A stretch of 64,000 bases of DNA. Origin: Vibrio diazotrophicus. GTDB taxonomy: Bacteria; Pseudomonadota; Gammaproteobacteria; Enterobacterales; Vibrionaceae. Below the pieces are notes generated by a model. The model worked only from the letters and a program-made list of their open reading frames with translations, made no database searches and had not been told where the DNA came from. The position numbers and the translations under genes were made by a program. The stretch covers positions 1,550,001-1,614,000 of the forward strand of contig NZ_CP151842.1 in the NCBI RefSeq assembly GCF_038452265.1, written 5' to 3'. Shown here one piece after another: positions 45,451-53,477 of the stretch; positions within the stretch are counted from its first letter, which is position 1; each line of letters opens with the position of its first letter.

Positions 45451-45551
45451 TCTATTTAAAACAAATGTTTACTACATGAATAATTAAGGATCCTTAAAGA
45501 TCATGAAGTAAGAACTAAAGCACAATTACTGTGTTAATAACCAGTGTTTTA

Positions 45552-45593
45552 TTGACAATTGTGTAACCTTATCTATACTGTACACATAAACAG
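45552..45593 (+). promoter_or_regulatory. Promoter with overlapping LexA (SOS) box
   Basis: TTGACA (45552-45557) and TATACT (45574-45579) are 16 bases apart. The sequence CTGTACACATAAACAG at 45578-45593 matches the SOS box CTGTATATATAMACAG at all but two positions and covers the -10 end and expected transcription start. LexA bound here would block this promoter. Confidence 0.75.
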
Positions 45594-45611
45594 TGCTAGA
45601 GGAGGTAACTT

Positions 45612-45839
45612 ATGTTGTTAGAAACATTAGAACGCATTAACCGCCTACGCCAAGAGGCGATGTCTAACCCTGAGTTTATAGAAATGGCTAAGGAACACGA
45701 AGCCACACTCAAACATGTCGAGCAAGAATTTGAACCGAAACGGTCTCGACGTCATGCCACAAAGCACAAAAACAAATCCCTTGCCGATATCTATCAACAA
45801 TCTGATTTCGGCTCCAATCCATCTGGCGTTCAACACTGA
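45612..45839 (+). CDS. SOS-controlled 75-residue protein of unknown function
   Basis: I do not recognise this protein. It is 75 residues long, with an N-terminal amphipathic helix (LLETLERINRLRQEAMSNPE), an acidic middle and a basic patch (KRSRRHATKHKNK). A serine/asparagine-rich tail follows. There is no signal peptide or membrane segment. It is very likely a real gene: AGGAGGT sits at ideal spacing before ATG 45612, a strong promoter lies upstream, and a long palindromic terminator follows. The promoter overlaps a LexA box, so it should be induced by DNA damage. The helix plus basic patch would suit binding to nucleic acid or to a protein partner, but that is speculation. Confidence 0.75.
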   Translation: MLLETLERINRLRQEAMSNPEFIEMAKEHEATLKHVEQEFEPKRSRRHATKHKNKSLADIYQQSDFGSNPSGVQH

Positions 45840-45868
45840 TCAAACAAAAGCTTGAACGTATAATCAGT

Positions 45869-45918
45869 TAAAAATATTTAAGGCTCATGTGAATTCACAT
45901 GAGCCTTAAATATTTTTA
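45869..45918. terminator. 50-base perfect palindrome acting as bidirectional terminator
   Basis: Two 25-base arms meet without a loop at a GAATTC centre (45891-45896). The core is GGCTCATGTGAATTCACATG, and A5/T5 tracts close the outer ends. It lies between the converging SOS gene and the gene at 45950. Confidence 0.85.
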
Positions 45919-45949
45919 GGGCTAAGCTTTGTTTACCGATAAACAAGAG

Positions 45950-46498
45950 CTAAAAATCGGCTTTCTTTACAAAGTATGGATTAGAGTATTTGCGCTCTGG
46001 CCCAAACTGAGAGATCACCAGCTTGTTCCATAGATTCTTATCAAACTCTGCTTTAGGGATAGAAGGGTAAAGAGTCTCTACTTCCTCCCAAGCGTGAACC
46101 ATTAACTCTTTTTTCTTTATCTTATTGTATTTGTTGACGATATCGTTGTACTTACGCATCCATTCTATTTTGTACTGGCGTAAAGCTGGCTCTGCCTGCT
46201 CAAGAGGTACACGAGACAAATAAACACGTTTGTACGAAACTTTCTTGTCAATCATGGTGAGCATAGTTGTTTGAATGTATTTGCCATGATGAGTGATAGA
46301 AATATCGTCTTCAGAGAAAGGTGTCAGGCACCAGCCTCTGGGTAGAAAATCTGGTTTTTGGAATTGCTTGTTTCGAACAATGAGCGCATCGTGCAAAACA
46401 ATATCCGAGGTGCCACGAAATGTCGCTTGCCATTTGGCAATACGAACCTGAATAGAACCCGGCAGACGATAAACGTTAGTAAACTTATCTTGATTCAT
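45950..46498 (-). CDS. Hypothetical protein
   Basis: A 182-residue protein I cannot assign to a family. It has no signal peptide or membrane helix. It is rich in aromatic and basic residues, with a lysine-rich helical stretch at about 112-132 (KIEWMRKYNDIVNKYNKIKK). The N-terminal half has beta-strand character. The start at 46498 is an ATG preceded by a weak purine run. It converges on the SOS-controlled gene, sharing its palindromic terminator, and is followed upstream by a 480-base gap. A nucleic-acid-related role could be guessed from charge, but nothing supports it directly. Confidence 0.55.
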   Translation of the reverse strand: MNQDKFTNVYRLPGSIQVRIAKWQATFRGTSDIVLHDALIVRNKQFQKPDFLPRGWCLTPFSEDDISITHHGKYIQTTMLTMIDKKVSYKRVYLSRVPLEQAEPALRQYKIEWMRKYNDIVNKYNKIKKKELMVHAWEEVETLYPSIPKAEFDKNLWNKLVISQFGPERKYSNPYFVKKADF

Positions 46499-46979
46499 TG
46501 GCTTTCACGATCTTTAAGTAATGCTGTAAGAAGTTAATACGAAAGTTATTGCCATTTCGAATATAAGGTATCGAAAACGATTTACACCTTGGGTTGAACT
46601 CATTTGAGTGTAAATCAACTTATACTCTTCTCAACTGAATCTGCAATAAGGTTGATGGTATTCACTTAGGCAAATCACATTCGCTAAGTAATTTAATTCA
46701 GCAACGTCTCTATGGTTTGCAAATTCAAATCGAGTAGAGAATTTCTCGCCGCTTACAGTGAGTTAGCCACTCGGGCTGCGAGGGCGCACATTCTACAATG
46801 GTTCATAGCTCAAATGCGAGTCTAAAAATGCGCATTTTTTCGTCTAATTGAAAGAAAATATATATAGAAATGAACGATGAAAGAGAGTTTAAGTAAGGCT
46901 TGTTTAAACAAAGGTGGGATTTTGAGAAAAACTGAAGCCGCTTAACGAGACGTTTAAGACGACTTCAGTTTAGATTTTC
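46499..46979. other. 480-base intergenic region
   Basis: No gene recognised. It contains the terminator of the large Hsp70-like gene (46925-46971) and a 16-base perfect palindrome AAAAATGCGCATTTTT at 46824-46839. The rest is unremarkable. Confidence 0.45.
46925..46971 (-). terminator. Terminator of the large Hsp70-like gene
   Basis: AAACTGAAG pairs with CTTCAGTTT, with a further inner CTTAA/TTAAG pairing across a small internal loop. Five T residues follow on the minus strand. Confidence 0.7.
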
Positions 46980-49796
46980 TTAGTGAGAAATGAGCGTTAA
47001 ACCATGGGGTAAGGCATCACCAAAAATACGTTTAGACTCTGTTTCACTCAGTTCACTGACATTTTCGACCAACTGTATCCAAGCTTCAGGCGCTCGGCTT
47101 TGCTTGAGTTTCTCAAGAACCAAAGTTCTAAAATCGTCTGAGATATCCAGCGTTCTATCGCCAGTTTTACGGCAAATCATCACTGCTGCAAACGCGATCA
47201 TTGGTTCTTTCAGCCAGTCTTTCTGTAGCAGTTTTGGTAACCATTGCTGAACTTGTTCACGAGCAACGACATTATGTGCACTGCCATACAGAGGCGTACG
47301 AGACAACAGACGACCGACAGCCCACCAATGAGCTTGCTCAAACTGAGTTTGATTAAGGGCTTTATTGATAAACCAAGTTGCCAGTAGAACTTTATCTTCC
47401 ACATCCAGATGCTCTAACGAAGCAGCTAAGCGAACCATGGCTTCGTAACCTTTATCTTGCGCTTCTTGCTGAGATTTCGGATTTCGTGAAGCACCGGGGT
47501 GCAGATACTTAGCAATATCCGCCAGCAGTGTCTCTTGTTGCTCTTGGTTTAACCCGCCCGCGATACGACGCCAGAATACCCACCAGTTGCTCCAGCCTTG
47601 GTGGTTTTGGAACTGAATGCCTTGTTGGTATAAGCCCCAAATCTGTTCGATTCGCCAACTGTCTGTGGCATCACCAAAACCTGGGCGCAATGCAAAACCC
47701 GCTAATCGTAACCAGTTCTTTTCATGTTGTTCAGAGCGACGACGACGTTTTCTTCCCTGTGCCAAAGTATCAAATAGGGAACGCAAAACGGCAAAGTCCC
47801 ACTCGTCGCGTTTACCAAGCAACTTCTCCAGATCTTTGTTCAAGGTTTTCACGGCTTTGCTATCAGCGCTGTTTTTATTACCGCTGTATATTTGCGTCAC
47901 CAGTGTTTTCGCCTGTTCAAGTTTTGGATTCGGCTTTTCTGATTCTTCATTGCTCTGAGCTTGGCTGCTGTTACGTACTTCAAACTCCATCAGCCAGCGT
48001 TTGTTCTCATCGCTGGTGGATACACACTCCATTTTCAAAGTGCCGACTTCGGTCAACTGGCAAGCAATAAATACCTCTTCGCGTTGCTTTTGGTTTGCCT
48101 GTAATTGAATGTTGTCGTCACCCTGTAACGTAGTGATGTAAAGTGGCAAAGGCTGGAACTTATCTGCATCAATCTCAACGAGTACACCATTTTGTATTCT
48201 GGTGTTGTCAGCGATTTGATCGTGCGTTGAGGTAAGCAGGTTAAAACGAACGGGCATACCTAGCGTTAACGAGAAACGACGGCTGCTTAGACGAATTTCT
48301 TGACCTTCTTCCGTTCCTTTCGCCAATAGGCATAGCGCTTTGCCCATGTTGTTTTTTTCTTGCAAATGAAGGAAATAAGAACGTGCAGAGCCACCACCGA
48401 TTTTCAGTTGTGCACCACGGCGTGCTTTGGCAAAAGCCACCGCGCCCAAAGCAACCGACCAGTCTGGATGAGGGTTGTCCAGTTGGGTAATGGCTTCACC
48501 ACGCCAGTGACCCAGCAGACTCAACATGCGTTCTGTGATTAAGTCACTGTTAAAAACACCACCGTTTAGCAACAGACCAACAGGGATTGAAGGGGAGCTA
48601 AGCTCCGTTTCGTTTAGTGCCGCTTTGGACACTTGCTGATGCTGAGTAAGAAACTCTGCTACGTGTTTACTGACAGCAGGGTCGGCGACATAAGGCAGAC
48701 CAAACTCCATCATCGCGCTACGACGTTTGTTTGGCAGTTCGGAGAAATCAGACACAGGGAAGAAACCATCTAATGCAATCTGGTGAACTTCTTGTTTGGT
48801 TAAGCTGACGCTCTTTGTACCGCCAAGCAGTTTTGAGCCGCTGCCCAACATGGTGATTTTCACGGTCTCTGGTGCGTTACTGGAGAGCAAGTTTTCTTTC
48901 GCTTGTCGGGTTTGCTGAATAAGCTTTGTTAATCCCGCCGCAGTGAGCTTCTTACTTTGATTAAATCGGCTTTCTGCTAAATGAGCGAGCGCTAGGTCGA
49001 GGTTGTCACCGCCAAGCATTAGGTGTTCACCAACGCCAATACGGTTTAAAGCCAGCTCTCCGCTTTCAAACTTCGCTTCAATCAAACTTAAGTCGGTGGT
49101 GCCGCCGCCCACATCACAAACCAAAATTAGTGGAATTTCTGACAGCTGTTCATTAGAAGAATCTTTATGGCGTGAATACCAGTCATAGCAGACCGCTTGT
49201 GGCTCTTCTAACAGAATTATGTTGTTTAAACCAGCCAGCTTCGCCGCTTCTAAGGTCAGGTTTCGCGCGGTTTCATCAAATGAAGCCGGAACGGTGACGA
49301 CCACTTCCTGAGCTTCCAGAGGATTACTTGGATGCCGGTAGTTCCACGCTTGGCGGATATGGTTGAGGTAACTGGCGCTTGCTACTACAGGGGAGACTTT
49401 TTCGACATCAGCTGCACCAGCCCAAGGAAGAATGGCTTCAGAGCGATCCACACTTGGATGAGACAACCAGCTTTTTGCACTGGAGACTTGTCGACCTTCG
49501 ACCTTTGCTCCTAAATCTCTTGCCCACTGGCCAATAATAGCGAGTTCGGTGTCGCCTTCTACGGGGTGGTTATCCCAAGGCAAGGTTAAATCGCTTGCCG
49601 CAATTTGACCCGGTGCAGGGTGGTATCTAAATGAAGGTAACAGTGGTTTACGAACCCCTTCACCGGGACCTATTAACTGATCAATAGGAAAGAGTTCTAC
49701 AGCGGCATGTTCGAGATCATCCATCAGTTCACAGAATGCGACCACTGTATTAGTGGTACCTAAATCGATCCCGACAAGAAAACGCGGTGCTGCCAT
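46980..49796 (-). CDS. Large Hsp70-family protein with C-terminal DUF3731-like region
   Basis: A 938-residue Hsp70 homologue. The ATPase domain has phosphate-1 GIDLGTTNT at 9-17, phosphate-2 LILVCDVGGGTTDLSL at about 225-240, and the adenosine-loop-like LLNGGVFNSD. No typical substrate-binding domain with a helical lid and EEVD end is seen. About 100 residues of beta-rich sequence follow the ATPase. An extended helical C-terminus (about 610-938) then starts ETLNKDLEKLLGKRDEWDFA-like sequence rich in tryptophan and arginine. From memory this tail corresponds to DUF3731. It lies downstream of a shorter paralogue, separated by an ERIC element. Partner and client are unknown. Confidence 0.85.
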   Translation of the reverse strand: MAAPRFLVGIDLGTTNTVVAFCELMDDLEHAAVELFPIDQLIGPGEGVRKPLLPSFRYHPAPGQIAASDLTLPWDNHPVEGDTELAIIGQWARDLGAKVEGRQVSSAKSWLSHPSVDRSEAILPWAGAADVEKVSPVVASASYLNHIRQAWNYRHPSNPLEAQEVVVTVPASFDETARNLTLEAAKLAGLNNIILLEEPQAVCYDWYSRHKDSSNEQLSEIPLILVCDVGGGTTDLSLIEAKFESGELALNRIGVGEHLMLGGDNLDLALAHLAESRFNQSKKLTAAGLTKLIQQTRQAKENLLSSNAPETVKITMLGSGSKLLGGTKSVSLTKQEVHQIALDGFFPVSDFSELPNKRRSAMMEFGLPYVADPAVSKHVAEFLTQHQQVSKAALNETELSSPSIPVGLLLNGGVFNSDLITERMLSLLGHWRGEAITQLDNPHPDWSVALGAVAFAKARRGAQLKIGGGSARSYFLHLQEKNNMGKALCLLAKGTEEGQEIRLSSRRFSLTLGMPVRFNLLTSTHDQIADNTRIQNGVLVEIDADKFQPLPLYITTLQGDDNIQLQANQKQREEVFIACQLTEVGTLKMECVSTSDENKRWLMEFEVRNSSQAQSNEESEKPNPKLEQAKTLVTQIYSGNKNSADSKAVKTLNKDLEKLLGKRDEWDFAVLRSLFDTLAQGRKRRRRSEQHEKNWLRLAGFALRPGFGDATDSWRIEQIWGLYQQGIQFQNHQGWSNWWVFWRRIAGGLNQEQQETLLADIAKYLHPGASRNPKSQQEAQDKGYEAMVRLAASLEHLDVEDKVLLATWFINKALNQTQFEQAHWWAVGRLLSRTPLYGSAHNVVAREQVQQWLPKLLQKDWLKEPMIAFAAVMICRKTGDRTLDISDDFRTLVLEKLKQSRAPEAWIQLVENVSELSETESKRIFGDALPHGLTLISH

Positions 49797-49825
49797 AATA
49801 ATAGAAACCTCGTTATATATTCAGA

Positions 49826-49966
49826 TATACCCTTCCTACTTTAAGTTGCAGCGCTTTATGTTTTGGTATTGGGGCTACGCTCGTTCACCCCAATCACATA
49901 GTTATTTATGCTCATGGGGATTCACTCACTTGCCGCCTACCTGCAACTTCAGGTAGTTTGGGTATA
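49826..49966. repeat. ERIC (intergenic repeat) element, expanded copy
   Basis: A 141-base imperfect inverted repeat beginning TATACCC and ending GGGTATA. It holds the characteristic ERIC core: ACGCTCGTTCACCCCAATCA, CATGGGGATTCACTC and TTGCCGCCTACCTGCAACTTC. It is longer than the standard 127 bases because of an insertion after the first arm. It sits between the two Hsp70-like genes, inside their probable operon. Confidence 0.9.
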
Positions 49967-49969
49967 GAT

Positions 49970-49995
49970 AAACGGCATCGCTAGGGATGCCGTTT
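49970..49995 (-). terminator. Hairpin after the shorter Hsp70-like gene
   Basis: AAACGGCATC and GATGCCGTTT form a 10-bp stem with a six-base loop, just past the stop codon. Only three T residues follow, so read-through into the ERIC element and the next Hsp70 gene is likely. Confidence 0.55.
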
Positions 49996-50000
49996 AAAGA

Positions 50001-51905
50001 TTAATGTTGCTGCTGAGAATCTTCGCCTGATTCTCTTACATCGAATTCAACATGCCACTTTTGGCCGTTGTCCGCTGCAATCGCTTCTAGATAAAGAGTC
50101 CCCAACTCAGTCACTCGTGAAGCAAGAGTCACAGGAACCACTTCTCCTTCACGACGTCCTTCTGAAACAGGCAGTGTAACTTGAATTTCAGGCAATTCTT
50201 CCAGCTCCTCTGGTGCCCAGTAATCAAGGTGAGTACCTGCAATATCATCTCGGCGAGTGGTTGAACCAAAGAATTGGAAGTGAACCGGTTGACCAATCAC
50301 AAGACCAAACTGTTGGCTTGGAACTTCAACATGTGAACCTTCTTCCATGCCAAATGGTGCAACGCAAAGAGCTTCCATTGGTGGAGCCATGCCTGGAATA
50401 GCAGGCATCGCACTTTCAATACCGACGTAATAAGCGGAAGCAATACCACCACGAATTCGAACACCTTGTCCACGACGCACGTTACCGTAGTATGCTGCGC
50501 CGCTTGCAACAGCGAGATCTAGGTCAAGACCAGTAAGACGTTTCGCCTGAGCAGCTTGTGCGCTGCTTAGCCATTGGTTAATGGTAGTGAACAGTCGGTT
50601 CGCTAACAGATCAGACTTAAGTACACCACCGTTAAACAAAACTGCGTTTGGCTTGATAAAATTTGCCACCAGTGCAGACATGCCCGGAATCCCCGCCATA
50701 TTGAATGGCGCAGGCTCACCATAGCTCTGACCGCAGTTCTCACCGTTTGCTTGAGCATCGGCTTGCTTTGACAAGAAAGCGGCGATGTGACGAGTAATAC
50801 CGGCATCTTGTGCATACGGCAGACCCATATGAGTCAAAGCGCCACGAGGTTTTTGCACAGGGTGATCTGTGACAGCGACTTGCGGGAAGAAACCATCAAC
50901 CAGTGTTTGCTGTACTTCTTCTTTGGTTAATTCCGTTTTTAACGTCGCGCCCAATAGTTTAGAACCGCGACTTGGCACCACAATCGGTACAGATTGCAGT
51001 TCAGAATCTTTCAGAAGCGCTTCTTTAGCATCGCGACAAGCGTGCGTCATTGCCTGTACTTGCCACGGTTGGAGCTCTTTGCCTTCTTGAGCAAGCTTCA
51101 TTTTCAGACGGTAGGCAAGCGCTAAATCCATGTTGTCGCCACCCAGCAAAATATGTTCGCCAACCGCAATACGGTTCAGTGAAAGATTGCCCTGATCTTC
51201 CGTGACTTCCACCAAAGATAAGTCAGTTGTACCGCCACCGATATCAACCACCAGAATAATTTCACCCACTGACACTTCATTGCGCCATGCATCACTGCTG
51301 TTGTTAATCCAGCTATAAAGCGCTGCTTGTGGCTCTTCTAACAGGGTTAAATGGGTGAACCCTACATTACGAGCCGCTTCAGCGGTAAGATCACGAGCTG
51401 CTGGGTTGAAAGATGCAGGTACAGTAATGGTGACATCTTGTTCTGAAATTGGATGAGTAGGGTGCTCATGATCCCAAGCTTGCTTAATGTGCTCTAAGTA
51501 AAGCTCAGTCGCACGCAGTGGCGAAACTTTCGCTACATCTTCAGGGCTACCTTGAGGTAGAAACGCATCGCGACGGTTCACGCCACCATGACACAACCAA
51601 GATTTCGCACTGGCAATCAGACGAATCGGCGTTTTCACACCAAGATTACGCGCAATTGCGCCAACCAAGGCTGGTGGTGTATCTGTCCAAGGAAGCTTTC
51701 TGGAAGCCTCAGACATTTCATGTTCATGAGGCTGGTATAAAAACGAACCGAGCTGTTCGCGAGTTTCAACAGTACCCGGTGCTGTCATCTGAGCGATGCC
51801 CATGACTTTAACCGCTGGGTTTTCCGCTTGCGTATCAACATAAGCGAGAACGCTGTGCGTGGTTCCTAGGTCAATACCAATACTGAATTTTGCGTTTTGT
51901 TCCAT
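50001..51905 (-). CDS. Hsp70-family protein (shorter paralogue)
   Basis: A 634-residue Hsp70 homologue sharing the layout of the larger neighbour. Phosphate-1 is GIDLGTTHS (10-18) and phosphate-2 is ILVVDIGGGTTDLSL. LLGGDNMDLALAYRL and AVLFNGGVLKSDL follow. Sequence after the ATPase core is short and beta-rich, ending in a glutamine/histidine tail, with no helical lid. The start ATG shares its A with the TAA stop of the DUF2760-like gene (TAATG), so the two are translationally coupled. No dnaJ or grpE gene is nearby. It is divergent from DnaK, HscA and HscC; function unknown. Confidence 0.87.
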   Translation of the reverse strand: MEQNAKFSIGIDLGTTHSVLAYVDTQAENPAVKVMGIAQMTAPGTVETREQLGSFLYQPHEHEMSEASRKLPWTDTPPALVGAIARNLGVKTPIRLIASAKSWLCHGGVNRRDAFLPQGSPEDVAKVSPLRATELYLEHIKQAWDHEHPTHPISEQDVTITVPASFNPAARDLTAEAARNVGFTHLTLLEEPQAALYSWINNSSDAWRNEVSVGEIILVVDIGGGTTDLSLVEVTEDQGNLSLNRIAVGEHILLGGDNMDLALAYRLKMKLAQEGKELQPWQVQAMTHACRDAKEALLKDSELQSVPIVVPSRGSKLLGATLKTELTKEEVQQTLVDGFFPQVAVTDHPVQKPRGALTHMGLPYAQDAGITRHIAAFLSKQADAQANGENCGQSYGEPAPFNMAGIPGMSALVANFIKPNAVLFNGGVLKSDLLANRLFTTINQWLSSAQAAQAKRLTGLDLDLAVASGAAYYGNVRRGQGVRIRGGIASAYYVGIESAMPAIPGMAPPMEALCVAPFGMEEGSHVEVPSQQFGLVIGQPVHFQFFGSTTRRDDIAGTHLDYWAPEELEELPEIQVTLPVSEGRREGEVVPVTLASRVTELGTLYLEAIAADNGQKWHVEFDVRESGEDSQQQH

Positions 51906-52507
51906 TACAGCTCAACCTCTGCCGGAGCAATAATTGAAGCATCGTAGTTTTCAGCAAGTTTTGGCAGCGTCATAGAGTCCGCTTTCCAACCTTTATGAAT
52001 CAGCGTGCCTGTGAACGGCGCAGAGCCAGAAACATTGCCTACCAATCTAACTTGCTGAGCATTGAAGCCTTCTTCCAACGTGATACGACTTTCTTCGTCT
52101 TCACTGCGTACAGGAGAAAGAGAAACATACTCTTTCAACACTTTTTGACCACCAGCGTGGATTACACGAGCAGCGGCACCGACTTCTTCGTCAGAAAAAC
52201 CAGCTACGTCTTCTTTTAGGAAATCAATTAGACGCGCTTCTTGTTGGAACAGAGAAAGCAATTGCATTGCAGAGTCTGTATTGGCTGTTGCCAGTTTTGA
52301 TTCAACTTCGACAACTTTTTCCACTTCAACGATCTTTTCGACCGGTTTTTCCACTTCCACAATTTTTTCTACTGGTTTCTCAACCACTTTCTCGACCACT
52401 TTGGATTTACGAGATACGGCAATAAGTAGAAGCAGAACGCTAGACGCGGCTAAACCAGCATGAAGGATATCGAAAGTGGTTGGAATGGCGTTTAAATCGA
52501 AGTTCAT
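51905..52507 (-). CDS. DUF2760-like membrane-anchored protein
   Basis: A 200-residue protein with one N-terminal membrane segment (about 14-31, DILHAGLAASSVLLLLIAVS). A striking low-complexity linker built on VEKIVEVEKPVEKIVEVEK repeats (about 36-68) follows. The cytoplasmic globular domain (about 75-200) contains QLLSLFQQEARLIDFLKED and TLIHKGWKADSMTLPKL, which I associate with DUF2760. The charged repeat likely forms an extended rod or coiled coil holding the domain away from the membrane. ATG 52507 is preceded by GAGAATTC. It is the first gene of a cassette with two Hsp70 paralogues and overlaps the first by one base. Its natural reading is a membrane anchor or client of the Hsp70 pair, which is inference. 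Confidence 0.8.
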   Translation of the reverse strand: MNFDLNAIPTTFDILHAGLAASSVLLLLIAVSRKSKVVEKVVEKPVEKIVEVEKPVEKIVEVEKVVEVESKLATANTDSAMQLLSLFQQEARLIDFLKEDVAGFSDEEVGAAARVIHAGGQKVLKEYVSLSPVRSEDEESRITLEEGFNAQQVRLVGNVSGSAPFTGTLIHKGWKADSMTLPKLAENYDASIIAPAEVEL

Positions 52508-52832
52508 GATGAATTCTCTATAGATGGATGAATGCAGAAAATGTTGAGCAAAATTACTGCACGACTAGATAAAAGTTAGCAAAAAAATAGGGGCGAATCT
52601 TACCATATTCAAGGATTAAGGCTTACAGAAATGCGGTTTTCTCACTATTAATCTCGTTCAATAGACTATCTTTTAAACACTGTTGAAGAATAAGTAGGCA
52701 AATGAGTTCACTGTGCGTGGCTTATTCAGGTTAAATTACGTTTGAGCATCGAGTTTTCACTTTTGTTCAGGTAACATAGCGGCTTTTCAGTTTTAGATTT
52801 TCAGCTTTAAAAGAAAGGGACCAGATTTACCA
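52508..52832. other. Divergent promoter region of the Hsp70 cassette and exonuclease gene
   Basis: About 325 bases without a gene. No sigma-32-like heat-shock promoter or regulator site was recognised by eye on either strand. Confidence 0.4.
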
Positions 52833-53363
52833 ATGAACTATAACCGTGTTGTTTGCTTCGATTTGGAAATGTGCTGTTGGAATGAAAACGGAGTGGGCAC
52901 GACTGGCGAGATCATTGAAATAGGGCTGGCTGAAATTGATTTATCGGCAGGAGAGATCGTAAAACGCGCTCAGTATTACGTTAAACCTGAACATGACGAA
53001 ATTTCGCTGTTTTGTACCGAGCTAACGGGTATCACACCGAAAAAAATAGAGAAGCAAGGTCGCCCATTGGCTGAAGTGTTAAAGTCGATGGTGAAGAATT
53101 TTGGTGGTCCACATAAGATTTACGCGTCTTGGGGACGAGATGACCAAATCTTGATCAATGAGTGCCAACAAAAGGGGATTGATGTTCCGTTTAAAGAGTT
53201 CCTTAATCTCGCCACCCTATACCGCATTCAAAATCGCCTTAAAGATAAACGTATTGGCCATCGAACGGCTCAAGAAGGGAAAGGAATTGAGTGGGAAGGT
53301 CGCCAGCATTCAGGATACGTGGATGCTTATAACTTAGCGAAGCTCGCATTAACTATGCTTTAA
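52833..53363 (+). CDS. DEDDh-family 3'-5' exonuclease
   Basis: A 176-residue exonuclease of the DnaQ/RNase T superfamily. The metal ligands are D10 and E12 in CFDLEM, an aspartate at D103/D104 in WGRDDQIL, and the H159/D164 pair in HSGYVDAYN, the DEDDh pattern. The short length and the KPEHDEISLFCTELTGIT segment resemble stand-alone KapD/ERI-1-like nucleases acting on RNA or DNA. ATG 52833 follows an AAAGGGA sequence at good distance. It ends inside a triple 13-base tandem repeat. Divergent from the DUF2760/Hsp70 cassette; no obvious functional link. Confidence 0.88.
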   Translation: MNYNRVVCFDLEMCCWNENGVGTTGEIIEIGLAEIDLSAGEIVKRAQYYVKPEHDEISLFCTELTGITPKKIEKQGRPLAEVLKSMVKNFGGPHKIYASWGRDDQILINECQQKGIDVPFKEFLNLATLYRIQNRLKDKRIGHRTAQEGKGIEWEGRQHSGYVDAYNLAKLALTML

Positions 53364-53392
53364 AAATATGCTTTAAAAATATGCTTTGAAAA
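53354..53392 (+). repeat. Triple 13-base tandem repeat at the exonuclease stop
   Basis: TATGCTTTAAAAA occurs twice exactly (53354-53366, 53367-53379) and once as TATGCTTTGAAAA (53380-53392). The first copy contains the end of the coding region (ATG CTT TAA). The copies beyond it are untranslated, so the repeat can expand without changing the protein. Confidence 0.9.
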
Positions 53393-53438
53393 TTGCTCAT
53401 CAAAACAGTTGAGCATCAAAACCGCTGGTTATCAAAAT

Positions 53439-53460
53439 AAAGGGCACTGAAGTGCCCTTT
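53439..53460. terminator. Bidirectional terminator
   Basis: AAAGGGCACT and AGTGCCCTTT form a 10-bp stem with a two-base loop between the converging exonuclease and TerB-like genes. Confidence 0.85.
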
Positions 53461-53477
53461 GTTGTATCTGTCGCGGT

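Noticed and set aside
46700..46830. Possible RNA gene in the gap before the Hsp70 cassette
   Set aside because: A GC-rich patch (GCCACTCGGGCTGCGAGG) looked RNA-like, but no cloverleaf, conserved loops or flanking terminator could be built.
47528..48070. Plus-strand frame of 180 codons inside the large Hsp70 gene
   Set aside because: It is a shadow of the real minus-strand gene; its sequence has no family features and no ribosome site.
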